In this document: one piece after another, positions 1 through 7,078 of the stretch
Numbering within the stretch: position 1 is the stretch's first letter
Layout of the letters: every line of letters starts with the position of its first letter
Source of the DNA: DASZGI01 sp035938995
GTDB lineage: Bacteria > Actinomycetota > Actinomycetes > Streptomycetales > Catenulisporaceae
Direction of reading: 5' to 3'
Assembly: GCF_035938995.1 (NCBI RefSeq)
Contig: NZ_DASZGI010000302.1
Coordinates: 1-8,833, forward strand
Length of the DNA: 8,833 nucleotides
Notes under the pieces: generated by a model
Told to the model about the DNA's origin: nothing
Databases searched by the model: none
The model's input: only the letters and a program-made list of their open reading frames with translations
Made by a program: the position numbers and the translations under genes

Positions 1-883
<883 letters not shown>

Positions 884-920
884 CCACCGGCCGGGCGGCG
901 CCCCGCGCCGTGCGCCAGAA

Positions 921-928
921 AAGGGGAG
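921..928 (+). promoter_or_regulatory. Ribosome binding site of hhyL
   Basis: The purine run AAGGGGAG ends four bases before ATG 933 and fixes the start of the large subunit. A 5-bp hairpin (896-910) lies just upstream, between the two structural genes. Confidence 0.75.
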
Positions 929-932
929 TGCT

Positions 933-2699
933 ATGACGACCGCCGAAGACACCGGCCTGGTGGAGATGGCCTGGGACCCGATCACCCGGATCGTCGGCAG
1001 CCTGGGCATTTACACCAAGATCGACTTCAAGCAGAAGAAGGTCGTCGAGTGTTACAGCACATCGTCGATCTTCCGCGGCTACAGCATCTTCATGAAGGGC
1101 AAGGACCCGCGCGACGCGCACTTCATCACCAGCCGCATCTGCGGGATCTGCGGTGACAACCACGCGACCTGCTCGGTGTACAACCAGAACATGGCCTACG
1201 GGGTGCGCCCGCCGCACCTGGGCGAGTGGATCATCAACCTCGGCGAGGCCGCCGAGTACATGTTCGACCACAACATCTTCCAGGAGAACCTGGTCGGCGT
1301 GGACTACTGCGCCAGGATGGTCGGGGAGACCAACCCCGGCGTGCTCGAGCAGGCCAACCGCACCGAGGCTCCGCACGCCGCCGAGCACGGCTACCGCACC
1401 ATCGGCGACATCATGCGCTCGCTCAACCCGCTGGAGGGCGAGTTCTACCGCGAGGCCCTGGCCGTCAGCCGCAGCACCCGTGAGATGTTCTGCCTGATGG
1501 AGGGGCGGCACGTGCACCCCTCCACGCTCTACCCGGGCGGGGTGGGCACGGTCGCCACGATCCAGCTGTTCACCGACTACCTCACCCGCCTGATGCGGTA
1601 CGTGGAGTTCATGAAGCGGGTCGTGCCGATGCACGACGACCTGTTCGACTTCATCTACGAGGCGCTGCCCGGCTACGAGGAGGTCGGGCGGCGCCGGGTG
1701 CAGCTGGTGTGCTGGGGCTCGCTCAACGACCCGGAGTACTGCGACTTCCGCTACGAGAGCATGACCGACTGGGGCCGCAAGATGTTCGTCAGCCCCGGCG
1801 TCGTGGTGGACGGACAGCTGGTCACCAACGACCTGGTCAAGATCAACCTCGGCATCAGGATCCTGCTCGGCCACTCGTACTACGAGGACTGGGAGGACCA
1901 GGAGATGTTCGTGACCCGCGACCCGCTGGGCAACCCGGTGGACCGCAGGCACCCGTGGAACCAGCACACGATCCCGCGCCCGGCCAAGCGCGACTTCGAC
2001 GACAAGTACAGCTGGACGATGTCGCCGCGCTGGTTCGACGGCGAGAACTACCTGGCCGCCGACACCGGCGGCGGACCGATCGCCCGGCTGTGGGCCACCG
2101 CGCTCGGCGGCCTGGTCGACAACGGCTACGTCAAGTCCACCGGTCACAGCGTCCTGATCAATCTGCCGCGCACGGTCAGCCGCCCGGAGGTCACCTTCGA
2201 GTGGAAGATCCCGCAGTGGAGCAACGCGATCGAACGCAACCGGGCGCGCACCTACTTCCAGGCGTACATGGCCGCGAGCGCGCTGTACTTCGTCGAGAAG
2301 GCGCTGGCCGAGCTGCGCGCCGGGCACACCAAGACCTGGGAGTCGTTCTCCGTGCCGGACGAGGCGGTCAGCGTCGGTTTCACCGAGGCGGTGCGCGGCG
2401 TGCTCTCGCACCACATGGTGATCCGGCGCGGCAAGATCGCCAACTACCACCCGTACCCGCCGACTCCGTGGAACGGCAGCGTGCGCGACAGTTTCGGCAC
2501 GCCCGGCCCCTACGAGGACGCGGTGCAGAACACGCCGATCTTCGAGGAGAACCCGCCGGACCAGTTCAAGGGCATCGACATCATGCGCGCGGTGCGCAGT
2601 TTCGACCCCTGCCTGCCCTGCGGCGTGCACATGTTCCTCGGCGAAGGGCGCACCCTGCACAAGGTCCACTCGCCGCTCGGCGCCGCCACCGTTCTGTAA
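933..2699 (+). CDS. hhyL: Group 1h [NiFe]-hydrogenase large (catalytic) subunit
   Basis: This 588-residue subunit holds the NiFe(CN)2CO site that splits H2; the complete gene is present. The L1 motif RICGICGDNH supplies C70 and C73, and the L2 motif DPCLPCGVH supplies C560 and C563, the four cysteine ligands of nickel and iron. HypC-dependent iron loading and processing after H566 are expected. The 22 residues after H566 would be the extension cut off by the HupD-type protease encoded downstream. The N-terminal motif usually written RIEGHL reads RIVGSLG here (V21 and S23). The segment EGRHVHPSTLYPGG near residue 190 replaces the usual GGKxPHP-type motif. Both are, as I recall, traits of this hydrogenase group. 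The start at ATG 933 has a strong Shine-Dalgarno sequence. The long minus-strand open frame across the gene is a high-GC shadow. Confidence 0.97.
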   Translation: MTTAEDTGLVEMAWDPITRIVGSLGIYTKIDFKQKKVVECYSTSSIFRGYSIFMKGKDPRDAHFITSRICGICGDNHATCSVYNQNMAYGVRPPHLGEWIINLGEAAEYMFDHNIFQENLVGVDYCARMVGETNPGVLEQANRTEAPHAAEHGYRTIGDIMRSLNPLEGEFYREALAVSRSTREMFCLMEGRHVHPSTLYPGGVGTVATIQLFTDYLTRLMRYVEFMKRVVPMHDDLFDFIYEALPGYEEVGRRRVQLVCWGSLNDPEYCDFRYESMTDWGRKMFVSPGVVVDGQLVTNDLVKINLGIRILLGHSYYEDWEDQEMFVTRDPLGNPVDRRHPWNQHTIPRPAKRDFDDKYSWTMSPRWFDGENYLAADTGGGPIARLWATALGGLVDNGYVKSTGHSVLINLPRTVSRPEVTFEWKIPQWSNAIERNRARTYFQAYMAASALYFVEKALAELRAGHTKTWESFSVPDEAVSVGFTEAVRGVLSHHMVIRRGKIANYHPYPPTPWNGSVRDSFGTPGPYEDAVQNTPIFEENPPDQFKGIDIMRAVRSFDPCLPCGVHMFLGEGRTLHKVHSPLGAATVL

Positions 2700-2731
2700 A
2701 GCAAAGCACTGGTTCGCCAGGTCGACGAGGC

Positions 2732-2738
2732 GGAAAGG
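2732..2738 (+). promoter_or_regulatory. Ribosome binding site that sets the start of the NifU/Rieske-like gene
   Basis: GGAAAGG ends eight bases before ATG 2747. The frame is open upstream to 1709, but only as a shadow of hhyL. This site and the loss of hhyL overlap favour ATG 2747. Confidence 0.6.
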
Positions 2739-2746
2739 CGGGCGCG

Positions 2747-3616
2747 ATGACCGGCGCGGGCGCAAGCGACGTCGGAGCGAGGGTGGAGCAGCTCGTCGCG
2801 GCCTTCCCGGACGCCCGCGACCGCTCGCGCGCCGAGGAGCTCGTGCGCCTCGTCGTCGGAGTGTACGGCGAAGGACTCGAGCGGGTCGCGGCGGAGCTGA
2901 GCCGCCGCGACCCGAAGATGCTGGCCGACCTGGCCGAGGACGACCTGGTCGGCGGGCTGCTGCTTGTCCACGGGCTGCACCCGCTCGAGGTCGACGCGCG
3001 CATCCAACAGGCGCTCGACCGCGTCAGGCCGTATCTCGGCTCGCACGCCGGCGGTGTCGAGTACCTGGGAGTCGACGAGGACGGCGTCGCACATCTGCGG
3101 CTGGCGGGGACCTGCAACGGCTGTCCCTCCTCGACTGTGACCGTGCGCTCGGCGATCGAGGGCGCGATCGAGCAGGCCGCACCCGAGGTCGCCGCCATCG
3201 ACGTCGAGGGCGTCATCGCCCCGTCATCACCATCGGAGCCGCAGCTGCTCCAGATCGGCAGGCCCCCGCAGCAGGCGACCGCTGCGGACGGCGGTACCGC
3301 CTGGACCGACCTGCCGCCGCTCGGACCGCCCACGAACCGCCCGACCGTGCTGGAGCTGGATGGCTCGCGCATCGTGGTCTGCGCGGTGCGCGGCACGCTC
3401 TACGCCTATCGGGACGCGTGTGCGGTCTGTGACGCGTCGCTGCGCGAAGCCCGGCAGGATGCGGGCCTGCTCACCTGCCCGCAGTGCGCAGCCGTCTACG
3501 ACCTTCGGCTCGCAGGCCGTGCCGTGGCAGACGGAACGCACCACCTGGACCCGCTTCCGCTCATCAGCGACAGCCACGGCACGAGGGTCGCGGTCCCCCG
3601 GACGGTGGCCCCGTGA
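2747..3616 (+). CDS. NifU C-terminal domain / Rieske-like fusion protein
   Basis: The 289-residue product has three visible parts. Residues 1-95 are a charged, probably helical region. Residues 95-160 match the NifU C-terminal (Nfu) domain, with the cluster-binding motif C123-N-G-C126 in GTCNGCPSS. Residues 195-289 resemble a Rieske-like domain. Nfu domains carry transient Fe-S clusters for delivery to target proteins, and HhyS needs three clusters. The Rieske-like part has C225-x2-C228-x15-C244-x2-C247, so four cysteines stand where a true Rieske centre has C-x-H...C-x2-H. It may therefore hold a rubredoxin-like iron, zinc or another cluster, as an electron carrier or structural site. The start at ATG 2747 is 47 bases after hhyL. 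The stop overlaps the next gene in GTGA. The domain calls are from motifs; the role in hydrogenase assembly or electron transfer is inference from position. Confidence 0.88.
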   Translation: MTGAGASDVGARVEQLVAAFPDARDRSRAEELVRLVVGVYGEGLERVAAELSRRDPKMLADLAEDDLVGGLLLVHGLHPLEVDARIQQALDRVRPYLGSHAGGVEYLGVDEDGVAHLRLAGTCNGCPSSTVTVRSAIEGAIEQAAPEVAAIDVEGVIAPSSPSEPQLLQIGRPPQQATAADGGTAWTDLPPLGPPTNRPTVLELDGSRIVVCAVRGTLYAYRDACAVCDASLREARQDAGLLTCPQCAAVYDLRLAGRAVADGTHHLDPLPLISDSHGTRVAVPRTVAP

Positions 3617-4374
3617 CACCGCGCCCGCCCACCGGGCTCGCCCGCTTCACGGCGACCGCTGACGCTCCCGCGTCGGCGCAAGGGGCTGCGACCGCTGGCG
3701 CGACCGCACCGGCGCCTGCCGACCGCTGCGAGATGTGCGACACCGAGATCGACGACCGGCACGGCCACATCGCAGACCTCGACAACAGATCGATCCTGTG
3801 CGCCTGCCGCGCCTGCTATCTGCTGTTCACCCGCGAAACAGCGGGAGGACTGCGCTATCGCGCCGTGCCCGACCGCTACCTGCGCGACCCGGACGATCCC
3901 GTCACGGCCGCCGAGTGGGAACGGTTGCAGATCCCGGTCGCGGTCGCCTTCTTCCTGCGCACTACCGCGTCGGACAGCACCGCATCGGACATCACCGCAC
4001 CAGAAAACGCTGTGTCAGGCGATGCCGCGTCGGACGCCCGCAGTGAGTCAGCCGCCGCGTTCTACCCCGGACCAGCTGGGGCGACCGAGTGCCTTCTCGA
4101 CCTTGACGTATGGGAACGCCTGCGCGCAGAGCATCCGCTGCTGGCCGCCGCACGCCCCGACGTCGAGGCGATCGTCATCCGGCGAGACAGCGAGCACGAG
4201 GACTGCTACCTCGTCCCGATCGACGCCTGCTACGAACTGATCGGCCGGATGCGCATGCAGTGGCGCGGATTCGACGGCGGAGCAGAGGCGCGCGCGAGCA
4301 TCGACGCCTTCTTCGACGACCTGCGCCGCCGCAGCCGGGCGCTCGGCCGTGAGCGGGAGGCGGCCGATGGTTGA
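3613..4374 (+). CDS. DUF5947-type hydrogenase-cluster protein
   Basis: I recognise this as a DUF5947-type protein, regularly found in group 1h hydrogenase clusters; its function is unknown. With GTG 3613 it has 253 residues. An Ala/Pro-rich N-terminal stretch (about 14-36) leads to a probable metal site: C39-x2-C42, H50, H52, then C63-A-C65-R-A-C68. Conserved-looking blocks follow: LQIPVAVAFFLR (about 105-116), FYPGPAGATE (about 149-158), and VPIDACYELIGRM with WRGFDGG in the C-terminal third. Between the first two blocks lies a 30-residue insertion built of 5-residue repeats (118-147), unexpected in this family. The start overlaps the upstream stop by 4 bases (GTGA), which fits VTPRPPTGLARF as the N-terminus. 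An in-frame start at 3484 would run far into the previous gene and is rejected. The C-terminus overlaps the next gene by 8 bases. Confidence 0.87.
   Translation: MTPRPPTGLARFTATADAPASAQGAATAGATAPAPADRCEMCDTEIDDRHGHIADLDNRSILCACRACYLLFTRETAGGLRYRAVPDRYLRDPDDPVTAAEWERLQIPVAVAFFLRTTASDSTASDITAPENAVSGDAASDARSESAAAFYPGPAGATECLLDLDVWERLRAEHPLLAAARPDVEAIVIRRDSEHEDCYLVPIDACYELIGRMRMQWRGFDGGAEARASIDAFFDDLRRRSRALGREREAADG
3964..4053 (+). repeat. 15-bp tandem repeat, six degenerate units, inside the DUF5947 gene
   Basis: Six in-frame 15-base units encode TASDS, TASDI, TAPEN, AVSGD, AASDA and RSESA. Units 1, 2 and 5 are the best preserved (core GCRTCGGAC). The array falls between two conserved blocks of the protein and so is probably a surface-exposed linker. 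It keeps the reading frame. Confidence 0.8.
4355..4360 (+). promoter_or_regulatory. Ribosome binding site of the DUF6084-type gene
   Basis: GGGAGG lies six bases before ATG 4367, inside the end of the DUF5947 gene. It favours ATG 4367 over the in-frame GTG 4349, which has no comparable site. Confidence 0.65.
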
Positions 4375-5008
4375 GTTGGTCTTCGACTGCACCGGTATCA
4401 GCGCCCAGCAATACTCCGCCGCGCCCGCGCTGGAGATCGCGCTGCGCATCAGCGAGATCACCGGTGCGAAGATCGACGCGATCGCGCTGCGCTGCCAGGT
4501 CCGCATCGAGCCGACCCGCCGCACCTACACCGAGGCCGAGGCGGGGCGGCTCTACGACCTGTTCGGCGACGCCCCGCGCTGGCCGGACACCCTCAAGCCG
4601 CTGCAGGCGGCCACGCTCTCGGCCATGGTGCCGGGATTCACCGGCGCCACCGACGCGCACATACCGATGCGCTGCGACTGCGACCTCGACGTCGCCTTCG
4701 CAAAGTACTTCCACGCGCTTGACTCCGGCGAGATCCCCCTGCTGCTGCTGTTCAGCGGCAGCGTGTTCACCGATGACGGGCACCGGCTCAGCGTGCAGCA
4801 GGTGCCCTGGAGCAAGGAGTGCACCTACCGGCTCCCGGTCTCGGTCTGGCGTGAGGCGGTGGACCGGCACTTTCCCGGCGGCGGGTGGATCCGGGTGCGC
4901 CGCGAGACGCTCGACGCCCTGCAGCGCTACAAGTCCGCGCACGCGCTCACGACCTGGGACGCGACCCTCGAGGCGCTGATCGAACACGTGAGGGGGCAGC
5001 AGCCGTGA
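4367..5008 (+). CDS. DUF6084-type hydrogenase-cluster protein
   Basis: This 213-residue protein matches my memory of DUF6084, a family found beside group 1h hydrogenase genes with no assigned activity. Family-like blocks are visible: IALRCQVRIEPTRRTY (about 45-60), LYDLFGDAPRWPDTL (about 63-77), VPGFTG, KYFHALDSGEIPLLLLFSG (about 111-129) and VPWSKE. There is no signal peptide or membrane segment, and the sequence reads as a soluble, mixed alpha/beta protein. Cysteines occur at LRCQ and in MRCDCD, but not in a recognisable cluster motif. The gene overlaps its upstream neighbour by 8 bases and its downstream neighbour by 4 (GTGA), so it is probably translationally coupled on both sides. A structural or assembly role in the hydrogenase is inference from context only. 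Confidence 0.86.
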   Translation: MVELVFDCTGISAQQYSAAPALEIALRISEITGAKIDAIALRCQVRIEPTRRTYTEAEAGRLYDLFGDAPRWPDTLKPLQAATLSAMVPGFTGATDAHIPMRCDCDLDVAFAKYFHALDSGEIPLLLLFSGSVFTDDGHRLSVQQVPWSKECTYRLPVSVWREAVDRHFPGGGWIRVRRETLDALQRYKSAHALTTWDATLEALIEHVRGQQP

Positions 5009-6336
5009 CCACGTCCCCGGACCGCTCGGTCTCAGAACGCGCAGTGCTCGACGAGGCCCGCGCCGTCGCGGACACGATCCTGTATGAGGGCTACGTCCTC
5101 TATCCGTATCGCGCGTCGGCGCAGAAGAACCGCGAGCGCTTCCAATTCGGTGTCCTGATGCCGCCCGAGTACGTGGACCTCGATCCGTCGGAGCACTCTC
5201 ATAGCCGGACCGAGTGCCTGCTCGACTGCGGGGACGGCGCCGTGCTGGACATCCACGCGCGTTTTCTCCAGCTGCAGCGGCGCGTCGAACCCGGCGCCGC
5301 GGCCTGGGACGAGGCGATCGAGCACGAGCACGAATTCGCCGTCCCGGTCGCCGCGCTCGCGCACGGGCCGGTCTCGTTCCCGATCCACGCTGATGAGGGC
5401 TCGAACACCGACGGCGCGACGACCCGCCGCCGCGAAGCGCTCACCGCCGCGCTGACCGTCACCGGCGAACGCGTCGCAGGCCCCTTCCGCGCCTTGAAAG
5501 TGGCCGCCCTCCTCGAGAATCTCACCGAGCCCCTACTGCCACAGCCGCGGTTTGCGCTTCGTTCCGACGCCCTTCCGTACGCTCTGGTGTCCGCTCACCT
5601 GCTCGTCCACGCGCCGGGCTGTGCGTTCGTGTCGATGGTCGACCCGCCGCTCTGGGCCGTGGACGAGGTCGCCGCCTGCCGCAACGAGCACACCTGGCCG
5701 GTTCTCGCCGGACCGCCCGAGGTCAGTGACCTGCTGCTCTCGTCGCCGGTCATCCTCTACGACCACCCGCGGCTGGCCCCGGAGAGCCCCGGCGACCTGT
5801 ACGACGCGACCGAGATCGACGAGATCCTCACCCTGCGCACCCTCGCGCTGACCGACGCCGAGAAGCAGGAGGCCCGCGCGACCGATCCACGGGCGGCCGC
5901 GCTCATCGACCGGATCGACGATATGCCGCAGGAGCTGCTCGAACGCCTCCACGGAACGATCCGCTACCTCAAAGCGGTCACCGAGCCCCCGGCCGCCCCT
6001 GCCGTGGAACCCCCTCAGCCTCCTGCTGTCCCGTGGTGGGACCCCGAAGCCGACGCCTCAGTCTCCCCGGAGACCGACCACGTCGTCGTCCACGGGGTGG
6101 AGCTGAGCCGAGGCAGCAGGGTCCTGATGCGCCCCGGGTCCCGCCGCGCCGACGCCCAAGACCTCTTCCTGGCCGGCCGGCCGGCGATCGTCGAGGCCGT
6201 GCTCAAGGACGTGGACGGCGCAGTGCACCTCGCCGTGACACCGCTGGACACCCCGGACGCCGAGCTGCACCGCTGGCACGGCCGGTATCTCTACTTCGCC
6301 CCCGACGAGGTCGAGCCGCTCGGGAGCACACCGTGA
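5005..6336 (+). CDS. Conserved hydrogenase-cluster protein, two domains, unknown function
   Basis: The 443-residue product is one I associate with group 1h clusters but cannot name. The N-terminal domain (about 1-330) opens with ILYEGYVLYPYRASAQKNR and FQFGVLMPP (about 25-53), followed by a mostly beta-like and acidic sequence. A Pro-rich linker spans about 330-350 (VEPPQPPAVPWWDP). A compact C-terminal domain (about 355-443) contains VHGVELSRGSRVLMRPG, RRADAQDLFLAGR, DVDGAVHLAV and the ending YLYFAPDEVEPLG, like a small beta-barrel. No cofactor-binding motif, signal peptide or membrane helix is evident. GTG 5005 overlaps the previous stop (GTGA) and has GAGGGGG at 4990-4996, eight bases upstream. 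The in-frame start at 4885 would extend deep into the DUF6084 gene. The stop overlaps the protease gene by 4 bases. It could be a scaffold or assembly factor, but the sequence does not show this. Confidence 0.85.
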   Translation: MTTSPDRSVSERAVLDEARAVADTILYEGYVLYPYRASAQKNRERFQFGVLMPPEYVDLDPSEHSHSRTECLLDCGDGAVLDIHARFLQLQRRVEPGAAAWDEAIEHEHEFAVPVAALAHGPVSFPIHADEGSNTDGATTRRREALTAALTVTGERVAGPFRALKVAALLENLTEPLLPQPRFALRSDALPYALVSAHLLVHAPGCAFVSMVDPPLWAVDEVAACRNEHTWPVLAGPPEVSDLLLSSPVILYDHPRLAPESPGDLYDATEIDEILTLRTLALTDAEKQEARATDPRAAALIDRIDDMPQELLERLHGTIRYLKAVTEPPAAPAVEPPQPPAVPWWDPEADASVSPETDHVVVHGVELSRGSRVLMRPGSRRADAQDLFLAGRPAIVEAVLKDVDGAVHLAVTPLDTPDAELHRWHGRYLYFAPDEVEPLGSTP

Positions 6337-6905
6337 ATACGGGCGCACCCGCGTCCGGCCGAACGCTCATCGCCGGCGTCGGCAACATCTTCCTGAGCGA
6401 CGACGGGTTCGGCGTCGAGGTGGCCCGCACCCTGGCCGACCGGACGCTGCCCGAGGGCGTCGAGGTCGCCGACGTCGGCATCCGCGCCGTACATCTCGCC
6501 TTCGACCTGCTGGACGGCTGCGAGCTGCTGATCCTCGCGGACGCCGCGGCACGCGGAGAGGCGCCCGGAACCGTCACCGTCCTCGAGGTCTCATCCACGG
6601 CCGCGCCGGACGACGACCAGGCCCACGTCGGCCTCGTCATGGACCCCCACGCCCTCGGTCCGGACGCCGTCCTCGGCCTGATCGACACGCTCGGCGCCCG
6701 CGTCGGACGGGTCGTGGCGGTCGTGTGCGAGCCGGGCGCGACCGCGCCCGGCATCGGGCTGAGCCCGCCGGTCGCCGCGGCCGTGCGCCCCGCGGCCGAC
6801 CTGATTGAACGGCTGGCCGCGGGGGAGTCAGTCACCTCGCCCCGGCCGTCGCCGGGCTCCCGGAGGACAACGCCAGGCCACCCGAGGAGGATGAGGCTCG
6901 GATGA
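6333..6905 (+). CDS. hupD: Hydrogenase maturation endopeptidase, HupD/HyaD family
   Basis: This 190-residue protein belongs to the nickel-sensing proteases that cut the C-terminal tail of the large subunit after metal insertion. The family signature GVGNIFLSDDGFGVEVA is at 15-31. The three metal-sensing positions known from E. coli HybD (E16, D62, H93) appear as D24, D70 (LLILADA) and H106 (DPHALGPDAVL), so the first is Asp rather than Glu. HhyL upstream carries the matching 22-residue tail, making it the likely substrate. GTG 6333 overlaps the previous stop in GTGA and is preceded by GGGAG. The last 25 or so residues are basic and Pro/Ser-rich beyond the usual fold. Extension upstream to 6033 is rejected because it is a shadow of the previous gene. 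Confidence 0.92.
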   Translation: MNTGAPASGRTLIAGVGNIFLSDDGFGVEVARTLADRTLPEGVEVADVGIRAVHLAFDLLDGCELLILADAAARGEAPGTVTVLEVSSTAAPDDDQAHVGLVMDPHALGPDAVLGLIDTLGARVGRVVAVVCEPGATAPGIGLSPPVAAAVRPAADLIERLAAGESVTSPRPSPGSRRTTPGHPRRMRLG

Positions 6906-7006
6906 TCGGAAAGCTCCTGACCGTGGCCGCCGTCGCGCTGGTCGTCGCGGCCGTCGTTCAGTCGTCGCAAGACATCAAGCGCTACCTCGACATGCGTCAG
7001 ATGTGA
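6902..7006 (+). CDS. 34-residue single-pass membrane microprotein, DUF6893 type
   Basis: ATG 6902 overlaps the protease stop (ATGA) and opens a 34-residue frame ending at TGA 7004-7006. GAGGAGG at 6884-6890 is 11 bases upstream. The protein begins MIGKLL, runs through a hydrophobic helix rich in Ala and Val (about 5-19), and ends with the polar, basic tail QDIKRYLDMRQM. The helix is about 16 residues, short but adequate for a single membrane pass. I recall small proteins of this form, annotated DUF6893, in actinobacterial hydrogenase clusters. No function is established to my knowledge. Its place between the protease and hypC, coupled to the operon, suggests a membrane-linked partner of the hydrogenase or of its electron acceptor; this is inference. 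Codon use matches the neighbours, which argues against a chance frame. Confidence 0.8.
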   Translation: MIGKLLTVAAVALVVAAVVQSSQDIKRYLDMRQM

Positions 7007-7011
7007 CCGCA

Positions 7012-7045
7012 CGCCGCCCGAGCCGGTCGCCGCCCGGCAGCCGGT
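7012..7045 (+). repeat. Imperfect tandem direct repeat upstream of hypC
   Basis: Two adjacent units, 7012-7027 (16 bases) and 7028-7045 (18 bases), share CGCCGCCCG and AGCCGGT, with a 2-base GC insertion in the second. They fill much of the longest gap in the operon (7007-7078). They may be an operator or only GC-rich low complexity. Confidence 0.45.
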
Positions 7046-7066
7046 GGCCCCCATTGTTACGAGCCG

Positions 7067-7074
7067 AAGGAGGA
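7067..7074 (+). promoter_or_regulatory. Strong ribosome binding site of hypC
   Basis: AAGGAGGA contains the full AGGAGG core, five bases from ATG 7079. It is the strongest such site in the operon, as expected for a gene that is not coupled to the one before it. Confidence 0.85.
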
Positions 7075-7078
7075 ATCC

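Noticed and set aside
896..910. 5-bp hairpin (CGGCG/CGCCG) between hhyS and hhyL
   Set aside because: Short GC-rich stems are expected by chance at this composition, and there is no T tract. It might affect translation, but nothing supports calling it a terminator.
2709..2720. CTGG-TTCG-CCAG hairpin after hhyL
   Set aside because: Only a 4-bp stem, closed by G-C and not the stable C(UUCG)G form, with no T tract; too weak to call a terminator or processing site.
1709..2746. Upstream extension of the NifU/Rieske-like frame
   Set aside because: This part is out of frame with and inside hhyL and reads as Arg/Gly/Pro-rich shadow; homology-like sequence begins at ATG 2747, which has a ribosome binding site.
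4349..4366. GTG 4349 as the start of the DUF6084-type gene
   Set aside because: It adds only six residues, enlarges the overlap and lacks a ribosome binding site, unlike ATG 4367.
4885..5004. Earlier start for the 443-residue protein
   Set aside because: It would overlap the DUF6084 gene by over 120 bases with shadow-like residues; GTG 5005 has a good ribosome binding site and a 4-base overlap.
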